From: Pictodentalium vernedei
Lineage: Eukaryota; Mollusca; Scaphopoda; Dentaliida; Dentaliidae
DNA: 64,000 bases
Direction: 5' to 3'
Assembly: GCA_031216915.1 (NCBI GenBank)
Contig: CM062297.1
Location: 831,745,337 to 831,809,336 of the forward strand
The position numbers and the translations under genes are program-made. The notes below the pieces were generated by a model. It did not search any database and was not told the origin of the DNA. It was given only the letters and a program-made list of their open reading frames with translations. This document shows, piece by piece, positions 54,120 to 64,000 of the stretch (its first letter is position 1; every line of letters begins with the position of its first letter).

Positions 54120-56840
54120 ATGGATACACTACAAATAGTCCAGTGGAACGCTCGAAGCGTTAATCAGAAAAATTTGCAAATGTCACATTATTTAAAAAAT
54201 ACGGACGTAATTGGAATTAGCGAAACCTGGCTTAAACCAAACAAACAATTCTCGTTATGTGGTTTTGATATTATTAGAAGAGATCGCCCCGCCCAAAAAG
54301 GCGGCGGTGTCGCTCTGCTAATAAGGCGGGAGATTAAATACAAATCAATACCATGCGACCACCTCAATGCTGAAGTGATTGCAGCTGAAATTGAACTTGA
54401 CCACAAACACGTGGCCATCATATCATATTATAACAAGCCGCAAGCAACAGTAGACAGTAAAGTATTTGAATTTTTTACCAACAAGTACAAGCACTGCATA
54501 TTCTTGGGTGATTTCAATTCCAAACACCAGGTATTCGGTTGTCATAAGACTGAGCCTAATGGTGACGCCCTTTTCCACATTATTGAAGAACTCGATCTAT
54601 TCGTGGTAAATAACGATCAAGACGTAACATACATAAGCAACAACCCACTCCATCAATCAGATATCCTAGACTTGATTATCACCAGCAAATCACTAACCAG
54701 CCAAATGCAAGACATATTTGTAGGAGATGATGATCTAGGCAGTGATCACCTGCCGGTTCACGCCACTCTGAAATGTAATACTCGTCCCGCAAGGTATCCT
54801 CCCGTGAATAGGAGAAACCTATTAAAAATTGACTGGAACCTCTTCAGAAACATTATCGAAGTAAAAATAAAGGCAAATGACCCCTCAAATGTTCATGAAC
54901 TAGAAAAAGCCTGCACCCACCTTAACGAGGTTATCAACAGTACACTAGATGAAACCTGTCCCAAGCAAACAGTAAAGACGCGGATAAACAGAATAACCCA
55001 AAGAACTCTTCAAATAATCCAACAAAAAAGAAAAGACTTCCGGGCTTACCAATCAGAGAATCATCAAATGAAAAGAGCAGAACTTAAAACCGCGTATAAT
55101 CGCCTTCATGGGGAAGTAGCTAACGACAATCGCGTGAGATGGGAAAAAAGCAACCGAAAACCTAAATGGGCTGAGAGAACCTAAGAGGTTCTGGGATACA
55201 TTTAAAACTCTTACTGGCCAAAAGAGCAAAATTGCCAATAATAATGTGCTAAAGACTAGCGACGGATCTATGGCCATAGACGACAAGGCAAAGGCCAGTG
55301 CTTTTGCCGAACTTCTAAAGAAGGCACATCGTCCACAAGAAGGGAACAGATATGACAACGATTTTAAGGTACGAGTAAATAAATTTGTCCAAGATAACAA
55401 CTCAATCTTCAAGGAACCGAACTTCGACCAAAGGCATGAAGACGGGGACGACCATGAATTAACCGAACCAATAAGCGTAGAAGAGGTCATGGGTATAATC
55501 AGAAAATGCAGGTCATCTTCGTCCCCAGGAGAAGACGAAGTCTCTTACAAAATAATGAAACAGTGCCCCAACATCTTCTACTGCAGACTTACCAAACTCT
55601 TAAACTGCTGTCTCTCCTGTGGATACTTCCCAAAATGCTGGAAAGTGGCCACGGGAGTCATGATACCTAAACCCGACAAAGACCTTACCAACCCTTCTAA
55701 CTACCGCCCACAATCAGCTTGCTTAGCTGTGTTGGGAAAATATTTGAGCGGATTCTCACTACGAGACTTCGCAGCTATCTCGAATCAATCAACTTTTTCA
55801 ACAAATGGCAAAGAGCTTATAGGAGTCAGAAAGAGGGAATCGAACACGTATATAGACTGGTCGATTATATGAAAACAGCATTTAGTCAAAACGAAATCGG
55901 AACCTCGCTTTTCTTGGATGTAGAAAAAGCGTTCGACTCGGTATGGCACAATGGCGTGAGATATAAACTAGCGAAAATGGGATTACCCACTAAAATTCTA
56001 AGGGTCATATCATCATTTCTAACTGACCGAAAATTCAAGGTGAGGGCTAATCGCGAGGTGTCAGAGGAAGTAATACTCGAAGCGGGAACACCACAAGGGT
56101 CGGTTCTAAGTCCGCTTCTTTTCATAATATATGTGAATGATATAGAAAAAGTAGGGAAAAACTTTGTTGAACTATCGCAGTTCTCAGACGACAAAGGCAT
56201 TTGGACAGCCAGCAAGTCCAGAAACATAATTAAAAATCGTCTACAGGATACCATTCGCGATCTTGAGAGCTGGTGTGCCCTGTGGCGCATCAAACTCAAC
56301 GCCGCCAAAACTCAAAAAGTTACGTTCTTCAAAAAGCAAAGGAAAAAACCATTCCCGAGTATCGATCTCCAGTTATACGATCACAAACTAGAAGCAAACA
56401 ATGAGGCCAAATTTTTGGGACTTATCCTAGATAGCAATCTCAGTCTAAACACTCACGTAAACTCCATTACGGTTAGAGCTACTAAACGTATCAATTTTCT
56501 GAAGATGATCAGAGGTAGAAATTGGGGAGCAAACAAAGATGTGCTTCTCAAGCTCTACAAAACATTTATACATCCGGTACTAGAATACGGTGCCATAATA
56601 ACAAGCGACCTAAGCAAAACCAACATTCAGAAGCTACAGAGGGTTCAAAATTATGCCCTGCGAGTGGCACTATGCAAACCGAAATGGACACCGATAAAGG
56701 AACTTCACGAGCTAGCAAAAATAGAAACTATTGATACGCGATTAAAAGACCTACAAAACAAAACCCTCAACAGACTCCAGGATAGTGAATTAATGGTTGA
56801 GCTGAACGAACACCGATCCCTTAACAGAAAAACAAAATAA
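54120..56840 (+). pseudogene. LINE ORF2: APE endonuclease and reverse transcriptase, two frameshifts
   Basis: ATG 54120 opens MDTLQIVQWNARSVNQKN. The APE-like endonuclease has GISETWL (Glu), FLGDFNSKHQVFG (Asp/Asn) and GSDHLPVHA (final Asp-His). A first frameshift is near 55170 (before LREPKRFWDTF). RT motifs are GVMIPKPDKD, then a second frameshift near 55715, SCVGKIFERIL, FLDVEKAFDSVWH (motif A), AGTPQGSVLSPLLF (motif B) and QFSDDKGIW (motif C; FSDD where FADD is usual). The C-terminus has KFLGLILD and LEYGAII, ending at TAA 56838. The domain order matches Jockey-clade LINEs. Catalytic residues are present; the two frameshifts inactivate it. Confidence 0.93.
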
Positions 56841-56863
56841 GTTTCCAGAAAATAAAATAAAAA

Positions 56864-56894
<31 letters not shown>

Positions 56895-57235
56895 TTATAC
56901 AATATAACTAAATCGAGTGGAGTCAGTGATGATTGCCTCGCTACTCATTGGGAACTTTAGGATAGAGTCTGTGAGGACTGCCTCGCAACTCTGCTGAAGC
57001 GCGATTGAAACGCGTTTAATAAGATCTATATAAAAAACCCTCCACATACTCCAGGATAGTGAATCAATGGTGAAGCTGAACGAACACCGAACCCTAAACA
57101 GAAAAACAAAATAATCCACAGTAAATTAAAATTACTCAATAGAATTAAACTGCGTGGAGTCAGTGAGGATTGCCTCGCTACTCATTGAGATCTTTAGGAT
57201 TGAATCTGTGGGGATTGCCTCGCAACTCTTTGTGT
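56772..57235 (+). repeat. Duplicated LINE 3' end
   Basis: The last 69 bases of ORF2 ('ctccaggatagtgaat' to 'cagaaaaacaaaataa') plus the following UTR ('gtggagtcagtga.gattgcctcgctactcattg') recur at 57047-57235. Each UTR copy has two 'attgcctcg' motifs. Confidence 0.85.
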
Positions 57236-57380
57236 GGGGAGTGGGCTCCGAAGAAACACACCCCTTACCCCATCCATAGCAACAATCACACAGCAGGCAC
57301 AATATACAATAGCGGATACCTATCTTTCTCTCTACCTATAACTTTTCTAACTGAACATTCTCAAATTTTCTTGCAACACT

Positions 57381-57510
57381 CTTATCAAGAAGACGCATGG
57401 AAATGGTAGACAAAGCGTAGGAGGAATTGGTGCAACCTACCTTTCTGCAACATATACAAGAAACCACCAAACGCTAGGCAAGGATTGAAACAAGCTTGTC
57501 TGGCTGGGAA
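57381..57510 (+). repeat. Direct repeat flanking the LINE, right copy
   Basis: Matches 52447-52550, with an extra 'caaagcgtaggaggaattgg' segment. Confidence 0.85.
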
Positions 57511-58817
57511 CGAGTGTACATTTGATATAAATAAACATTTGAATAAAAATTTAACAGCCCTCTTAAGGGCTTGAGGATGTGTGTCAGTGAGAGTTTTTTT
57601 TTGGGGGGGGGGTGGAGGAGGTCATTTGGAATTCCCGAAGGATAACCAGATACCTCAAAATCACATACGGCATCCTATCTCCCAGAAGGCTTGATGGATG
57701 ACTCCCGATTTTTAAAACTAAACTGTTGGAGCTTTCTCCACTTCTTTTTTGTAACCGCTATGGTCATATACCGGGGCCGCTACCAATCCGGCGTTGCTGT
57801 TTGGTTTTCTTTTCTCTTCTTCCCTTAAACTTGTCATCGCACAACATTACATTCTGGCTCGCCACCATGGTGGGACTCAAACCTCTACCATCGCCGAACT
57901 GGAACCGAATAGAGCTCGCTCTCTAATAGTTTTAAAGGCGTTGAAGGATTGAGTATTGACCATCTAACACTCCAACGTAAACTGCCGGGTATTCTAACCG
58001 CGTGCATAACCCCCTCAGACTCCATTTTGGGCAATAGGAAAGCTAGGCCTGTGTGATCCAAGGGAAAAAAATAAGGTTAACCGGGTCGCAAGGGATTTGT
58101 AAATCCCACATCGTCCCTGCGCGTCTTCGGCGCGCTAAAACCTTTCATTCATCAGCTTGTCTGGCTGGAACGAGTGTACATCTTATATAAATAAACATTT
58201 TAATAAAAATTTAACAGCCCTTTTAAGGGCTTGAGGTGTGTGTCAGTGAGAGGGTTTTTTTTTTTTGAGGGGGGGGGGGTGGAAAGGAGGTCATTTGGAA
58301 TTCCCGAATGATAACCAAAATCACATACGGCATCCTATCTCCCAGAAGGCTTGATGGATGACTCCCGGTTTTTAAAAACTAAACTGTTGGAGCTTTCTCC
58401 ACTTCTTTTTTGTAACCGCTATGGTCATATACCGGGGCCGCTACCAAACCGGCGTTGCTGTTTGGTTTTCTTTTCTCATCTTCCCTTAAACTTGCCATCG
58501 CACAACATTACATTCTGGCTCGCCACCATGGTGGTACTCAAACCTCTACCATCGCCGAACTGGAACCGAATAGAGCCCACTCTCTAATAGTTTTAAAGGC
58601 GTTGAGGGATTGAGTATTGACCATCTAACACCCCAACGTAAACTGCCGGGTATTCTAACCGCGTGCATACCCCCCTCAGACTCCATTTTGGGCAATAGGA
58701 AAGCTAGGCCTGTGTGATCCAAGGAAATAAAATAAGGTTAACCGGGTCGCAGGAGATTTGTAAATCACACATCGTCCCTGCGCGCCATCGGCGCGCTAAA
58801 ACCTTTCATTCATTCGA
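57502..58817 (+). repeat. 650-bp tandem duplication of an unidentified non-coding unit
   Basis: Unit 1 is about 57502-58150, unit 2 about 58153-58817, nearly identical. Each begins 'gcttgtctggctgg' and ends 'gcgctaaaacctttcattca', with poly-G near 57600 and 58270. Each contains the same Kozak-like 'gccaccatggtgg' and a terminal hairpin 'gcgcg....cggcgcgc'. The 66-78-residue open frames in both (LSPLLFCNRYGHIPGPLP) are near-identical only because the units are. It could be a retroelement terminal repeat or UTR. Confidence 0.85.
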
Positions 58818-59148
58818 TTGGCTTCCACTGAATTTTAAGCAGTCAGTGAGTGGTTTGCTATACTGACCTCATGAAGTCCTATTGGTTGGCTTTGATTTAA
58901 GTAAAACCAATCGGGAGAGGTTTGCTTTACTGGCTTCAGAAGTATGTGAAAATAATATGAAAAAAATGGTTTGATAAAATATATTGAGACTAAAGAAATA
59001 AATGAAAAAATAACGCCAACGGTCATGATGCCTCACGAATGTTATCAGTTGGAATGAATATCCCCCGACGGAGGTTTATGACGGAAAATATTTTACACCA
59101 CGTAGAAATTGTGTTTTACCTTCTGAACCTCTACATTGTGTGAAAGGT
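58818..59148. other. Host non-coding sequence
   Basis: Nothing recognised. Confidence 0.35.
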
Positions 59149-59149
59149 A

Positions 59150-59207
59150 TGAAAAATTAAAAATAAAAATAAAAATAATAATAATTTACATAAATGAATA
59201 AACCAGA

Positions 59208-59246
<39 letters not shown>

Positions 59247-59372
59247 ACCAGATAAATAAATATATAAATAAATAAATAAATAAATAAATGAATAAAAATA
59301 ATAAAAAATAAATAATAAATAAAAAATTAAATAAAAATAATAATAAATAAATAAATATATGCATAAATAATA
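59150..59372. repeat. (AAAT)n/(AATA)n simple repeat
   Basis: Tetranucleotide runs; the Tyr/Leu/Phe-rich minus frame is its translation. Confidence 0.95.
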
Positions 59373-59666
59373 ATGTTATTTAGGAAATACATACACATGA
59401 TTGAAACTGGAACCTATTTTGTTTTGGGGCATATATGAACTCTGGCACTCGCCTGTGTGTGTTTGAGGTTAAAAAATCGCACTGGCACAGACATTTTCTA
59501 TTGAAACGTTTTTTATCCTTTTAATATGCCGCCGAAAAATTGTTTTCATTTACTGAACCCTGATTGGTTTCAAACATGACAAAAAAGTACATAAAATTGG
59601 TTTAAACTAAGTGATGAGCTTAGGAACTGGTTAAACTGACTGGCAAAAATTGATGTTATTCATTGA

Positions 59667-62026
59667 TGGGCTTTAATTTAGTCCTTACAAGGATGTTACG
59701 CAAGCTTTTGTTTTTCTTATAGGCGATGACAGGTCACAGATTCAAAGGTTCGTTTAATTTAGCATTGGTAAAATTGAATTCATCTTTTAACATTTTTGCT
59801 ATTTCGATATTCATTCTGTTGTACGTTAAAGTGAAAGGAATGATGGACCTTCTTTCGCATTCGCCCTCTGATATGTTCATACCAAATGGCCAGAGGGTTT
59901 GAAGCGTATTGATCCAAAAGCTTCACGTATTTTTCTAAATTCATCCGTTTCTTCTAATGTGTTTTTAATTGGTGGTTGTTCAATAGGATGGATTTCGAAA
60001 TCGTCCAAAGAATGGCCAGGAAGGTTAAAATGTTGTGCTACTGGGGCATCAGCATTATGTTTTATATCCTGTTTGTGTCTAGTAGCACGTTCTCGGAAAG
60101 GATTTTGACTTTGACCAACATACTGTTTCCGAAAGCGCTTACATGTGATAAGGTAAATAATGTTTGGTGAATCACAATGGAGGGGGTTACGGATCTGATA
60201 ATGATTTTTCGTTTGTTCGGAGGAAAATTCCTTTTTCTGATCAGGCATAAAAGTATGCAATCTACATCGAGGCTTTTGCAATTAAATACCGCGCCACTAC
60301 CATTCTGCACCGGTCTGTTGTGTTCAATCTTCAGTGGCTCGAAATCAGTAGTTTCAGCTGGACTTTCGAGCTTTTTCAGAGTTTGAGATTTTAAGGTCCG
60401 CAAAAAGCGCAGTGAGTATCCTCTCGATCTGAGGGTGCCAAATAGAGTGGAACAAGCCTCATTGAAATTTACCTTATCACCTGAATTGCGGTGGAAACGA
60501 ATGAGTTGTGATTTGATGATACCTTTAAATGTATGTTGAGGATGAATGATTTTGTGAGCAACAATTGATGTGAATCAGTTGGTTTAAAATACACTTTACA
60601 ATCTAAATGACCGGACGCCTGAAATTGCTTGCCTTTATACACGGTCACATCGAGAAAATCAACAGAATTTTCACTGATAGTAGCTTTCAATTTAATATTT
60701 GGATCGTGATTGTTCAAAATTTCTAAAAATTCATCTAAATCTTCTTTTGAATGCTCCCAAATAATAAAAATGTCATCTAAATACCTGAGATATACGAGAG
60801 GATGCTTTGCACATTTGCTTAAGGCATTTTCCTCCCATTCCGCTACATAAATGCTTGCAAAATTAGGACTGAATCTTTTGCCCATAGGACAACCCATTAT
60901 TTGTAGAAAAAATTCTCCATTGAATTGAAAGTCATTACCTTTTAAGCTCAGCTCTAAAAGATCCAAAATTTGTTCATCCGGACGTTTTGCATCCGGATAT
61001 TTTTCAAATGCAATTTTAACAGATTTAACACCTTTATCAATATCAATGTTCGTATCCATACTGTCGATATCCAAAGTAGCCAGAATTGCATTTGTCGATA
61101 TTTTCAATTTCGATATTTTTGACAGGAAATCCTGTGTATTTTTTTAGACAGCTCGGTTGTCTGTTTGCTAGAGGTTTCAGATGATAATCAATTAATTCCG
61201 AGATCGCATAAGATTCCAAATTACAATCTGATACAATTGGCCTCTCGGATGGAATTACGTCATCCGTCCACGAAGAACGGTCCTTGGGGATCTTTGGTAG
61301 GATGTAAAATTGTCTTGTTTGAGCACTGAGCTTAGCTGTTAAATATTTACATTGTTTTTTGGTAATGTGACCTTCATCGAGGAGAAAGTTTAAGATCTTA
61401 TTGAATTTTTCGACATCACTAGGCCAAATAAGTGAATGTATTTTCTTATAATGTTTGGTATTGCTAAGTTGTCTCATGGCTTCCTTTATATAATTATCCC
61501 GAGATAGAACAACTACTGACCCACCTTTGCCGGCTGGTTTTATTACTAATTTCTTATTTTTTCGAAGTTTCGTGAGGGCTCTCCGTTCACCAGCTGTTAA
61601 ATTGTCTTTATCGGAGAGCACGTTCATGCTGAACACCTTTTGGATGATTCGTTTGCTAGCCTCAATAATTTCGGGATCTACTTCACTATCTGGAGGTGAC
61701 CAACCAGATGATTCTGTGAAAGGAAGTTTCCGACCGCTGGGGTTTCTAAAGCGGTCTGCTAACTTCATTTGCCTAAGAAAATTACAGTTATATGATGATA
61801 TATTTATCTGATTATCCGTTTTAGGCTTAAGTGCTGGTACAAAAGTTAAACCGCGATCTAAAAAATATTTCTCTTGGGTTGTTAGGTCATTGGTGCCAGA
61901 CAGGTTAACCACATTAGTTCCTAATCCCACATCTGTTAGGCGGTTGTTACCTGTGTCCTTACTTAGTTTACATTTAGGTGGTTCAACTAGTGATCGTACA
62001 TAATATTGGCGGTTCTCGTGGTCCAA
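59667..62026 (-). pseudogene. Penelope-type ORF2 B: RT plus GIY-YIG
   Basis: ATG 62026. Same order as ORF2 A. The RT retains FFLQIMGCPMGKRFSP (complete motif lost in A) and RYLDDIFIIWEHS. Lesions: an extra T in a T-run near 61145 that frameshifts the region before motif A; the shared frameshift at about 60555; and a TGA near 59736 (R to stop, between NL and PV of the C-terminus). The GIY-YIG domain (59877-60281) reads IIYLITCKRFRKQYVG as in A. Confidence 0.92.
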
Positions 62027-62049
62027 TGGATTAAATCTTGAGCAACATC

Positions 62050-63420
62050 AAACTTCGCGTCATCCAATTTTTGGTATAACGTTAACGTCCTTCACTTTCC
62101 GAATGGTTTCGTTGATGATGCTCAGGGTTCTCCTTTCAGCCTGAGGGAGTTTTTGCGAAAAGTTTAGTTCAACGAAATAAATTTTTGCTGATCTAAACTT
62201 GACCCTGATATCGCGAAGCATATTCCGCAACTGCTTAACTACGAGATCAGAATTATCATTACGAGAATTCACACCAATATTTAATAATATTTTTGGGGGA
62301 CTGGACTAGCCCCTGCGCTCTTTAAACATAGAGTGAAAATGATTGAATTTGGCGCCGGGGTAACACTCCACCTGGATGTCCGGATGGGGATTTCGATCAA
62401 TGCTTCCTAAATTTGAACTTCCAATTATAAGGATGTTTTTACAAACATCGGGGAGGCGCCAATTCCTTTTGTCAAAATTAACTCCGCTTTTATGCCGGAA
62501 CTGGGAGAATTTAGAATCAAATGAGCGGCCCGAGTTGCGGCTCGGTGATTTGACTTTCTCTGAGTACGATATACCTGGTTGAACCATACTAGAGGCAGGA
62601 GAAAGGGGAGAAGAAACAGAAGCAGGAGAGGAAACAGAAACAGGAGAGGAAAGAGAAGGAGAAGCAGAGGAAGCAGGAGGAGTTCTAGTGAGAGCACTAG
62701 GAGAACCAGAGAAGAAAGGCTGAGGAGGAGTAGGAGGTAGAGGAGCAAGACGAGGCGAGACAGTGTTACTCAATTTGCGAGCATCTCCAGTCACAATATG
62801 GACCGGAGATGTTTGCAAATTGAGGCGCTTACTCTGAGAGAAAGCAGGAGAAGTAGAAGGAAAAGAAGAGGGAGAAGTACTTTGCTTTGATCTTTTCTTA
62901 TTATGCTTTTCGCGGCGGGGTAGAGGGACAACACGGGTCGGAGTTTGCTTGCTCCCTCCCGTATTGTTCCTTACTCCAGACGCTGGGAGAAGTTCCGAAA
63001 TGTAAGACTCATAGGCCGAAATCGTCTTATCTGTCAACTTATTTTTAAAGTCCAGGAGGTGGTCGCATAGCCAAAGTTATCTTAGACTTCAACTGGTTTA
63101 AATTTATCTTATAATGCTCAATTAAAGCATTTAACGTTTGGTTGGCCCATCACACACTAATCTGTCGAAAAACAGAAAAAAATGTGCGGGGTGGGAAGAG
63201 CAGGCTTTAGAATGCCACCTAACTCATCTACTTTCTTCTCCAACTGTTTCGGGAAATCCCGGTTGGCCAAATGCTGCTCTAGGAGCCCAGTATGGTGCAA
63301 ATACTGAATCACCTAAAAAAGGGCCTTGACCAATCTAGAATAGGCCTCGAACGATTGTTCCTGGCCCCTTCCAGACTGGGCAACTCTCTTTCCCTGATGC
63401 TTCTGTCTTTTTGGAGCCAT
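62050..63420 (-). pseudogene. Penelope ORF1 B: SGNH-hydrolase-like
   Basis: The start is ATG 63420 (MAPKRQKHQGKRV). Stops near 63310 and 63130-63160 and a deletion near 63050 break the N-terminal part. The open frame at 62306-63037 runs uninterrupted from the Pro/Ser-rich linker into ILIIGSSNLGSI, proving linker and SGNH block are one protein. A stop at about 62306 precedes ILLNIGVNSRNDNSDL, and the frame is open again to about 62060. Confidence 0.83.
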
Positions 63421-63562
63421 TTGAAGAATAGGTAGATACATTGACAATATAAAATTAAAATGAAGAAATGAAATAAATGAAAATAAAACCTAGATATTAC
63501 CTATTAAAGAAGATACCTGGATTGGTTGCAGTCTTCAGCAAAGGTAGAAAATAATAAATCTG

Positions 63563-63602
63563 TCTCGACGCGTTTCGCTTGATTGGCTTCTTCACAGAGA
63601 CT
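63563..63602 (-). ncRNA. Hammerhead-like ribozyme motif (element B)
   Basis: Minus strand: stem I GTCTC/GAGAC encloses GTGAAGA (consensus CTGANGA, one mismatch), a short GC helix II, and GCGAAACGCGTC ending in the cleavage-type GTC. The tiny self-complementary CGCG in place of a full helix III fits the minimal hammerheads reported in Penelope-like elements, which work as dimers. Confidence 0.5.
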
Positions 63603-63649
63603 TTGAGGAAAATGAGTTTTCAACCTGTGAATGTTGAAAACTCATTGAA

Positions 63650-63985
63650 ACCGGACAGAACATCCCGTCAGACAGCCTTGACTCTAAACAGTACACACGA
63701 AGACATGTTCAGTTACCAGGCCAGTGGAAAGACCTAACTATGGTCGATCACTTCGTCGGACGGGGAGTGATTTCCATTCTCAGCGAAATATTTATATATT
63801 TGCTTCTCGGGCAGTTCAACCATCATTTAGAGGTACAATCGAGCGCGCTTTGCGTAGATTGTTGTCGCAAATAGATTTAGCATTCTGCTCGATGTGATAT
63901 GGAGGTTCCAATCACTTAATCGTTCTGCTCTGGTGGAGTTCTTCATGCGGTCGACATACTCCACATACTGAGGCCAGAACTTTGC
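63650..63985 (-). pseudogene. Fragment of the uncharacterised invertebrate protein family (C-terminal part)
   Basis: Minus-strand reading from 63984: PQYVEYVDRM, STRAERLSDWNLHI, MLNLFATTIYAKRARLYL, a stop, LPEKQIYKYF, then after a frameshift RSDRP and GLSTGLVTEHV, with more stops. From memory this matches the AERTGDW...YAKSARLYLQ block and the RSDR...GLSTDLVIEQ block of the family seen N-terminally at 46525. It runs toward the right edge of the window. Confidence 0.5.
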
Positions 63986-64000
63986 AGTTGGGGATTTCGG

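Larger units (their letters stand above)
52551..57375 (+). mobile_element. Jockey-like non-LTR retrotransposon (LINE)
   Basis: Full-length layout: 5' leader (52551-52846), ORF1 with zinc knuckles, a 68-bp gap, ORF2 with APE endonuclease and RT, then poly-A (about 56855-56882) and a duplicated 3' part. There are three frameshifts in total. The flanking direct repeats at 52447 and 57381 may be a long target duplication or parts of another repeat. Confidence 0.88.
59456..63615 (-). mobile_element. Penelope-like retroelement B
   Basis: Closely similar to element A from 'gaggttaaaaaatcgcactg' to the 5' end near 63612. It retains RT residues missing in A but has its own stops, a deletion near 63050 and a frameshift near 61145. 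Confidence 0.9.

Noticed and set aside
57726..58587. Conserved frame in both tandem units
   Set aside because: Similarity is explained by the recent DNA duplication; no homologous domain is recognised.
59131..59364. Tyr/Leu/Phe-repeat frame
   Set aside because: Translation of an AAAT simple repeat.

Overview
The window is animal genomic DNA and consists almost entirely of transposable elements and repeats. I recognise no intact host gene. The mix of a Polinton/Maverick, Tc1 transposons, Penelope-like elements, an APE-type LINE, tRNA- and 5S-headed SINEs and several MITE families points to a metazoan. The texture of the repeats suggests a marine invertebrate, possibly a lophotrochozoan, but the species is not determinable from the sequence alone.

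Layout. (1) 1-3279: two direct copies of a host flank plus the outer tip of a Polinton, separated by 1.2 kb. (2) 3049-20537: a Polinton/Maverick-type virus-like transposon with terminal inverted repeats of about 560 bp. It has two convergent gene blocks. Rightward: a DUF8207-like protein, a small basic protein, a membrane-active-like minor protein, a Cys/His protein, a two-TM membrane protein, a PLA2-like/integrase fusion, the major capsid protein and a CARD (death-fold) protein. Leftward: a phage-tail-fibre-like protein, an adenain-like protease, protein-primed DNA polymerase B, a SAP/Rho-N-like protein and one unknown. Most of its genes carry stops or frameshifts, and a Tc1 element (14592-16081) splits the polymerase, so it is a dead fossil. 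(3) 20540-26100: host DNA with three tandem-repeat fields. (4) 26617-28564: a SINE and a second Tc1 element. (5) 28570-48000: SINEs, fold-back elements and MITEs, including an 88-bp near-perfect palindrome and a 5S-headed SINE. (6) 48060-52240 and 59456-63615: two closely related Penelope-like elements (SGNH-like ORF1, RT plus GIY-YIG ORF2) on the minus strand. (7) 52550-57375: a Jockey-like LINE between them, followed by a 650-bp tandem duplication. (8) 46525-47249 and 63650-63985: fragments of one uncharacterised protein family.

How the Polinton genes would have worked together: PolB copies the linear genome from its inverted repeats, the integrase inserts it, the protease and capsid proteins would build a virion, the fibre-like protein would form a surface appendage, and the CARD protein is a candidate modulator of host death/inflammasome signalling. 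No packaging ATPase or penton protein was recognised in this copy.
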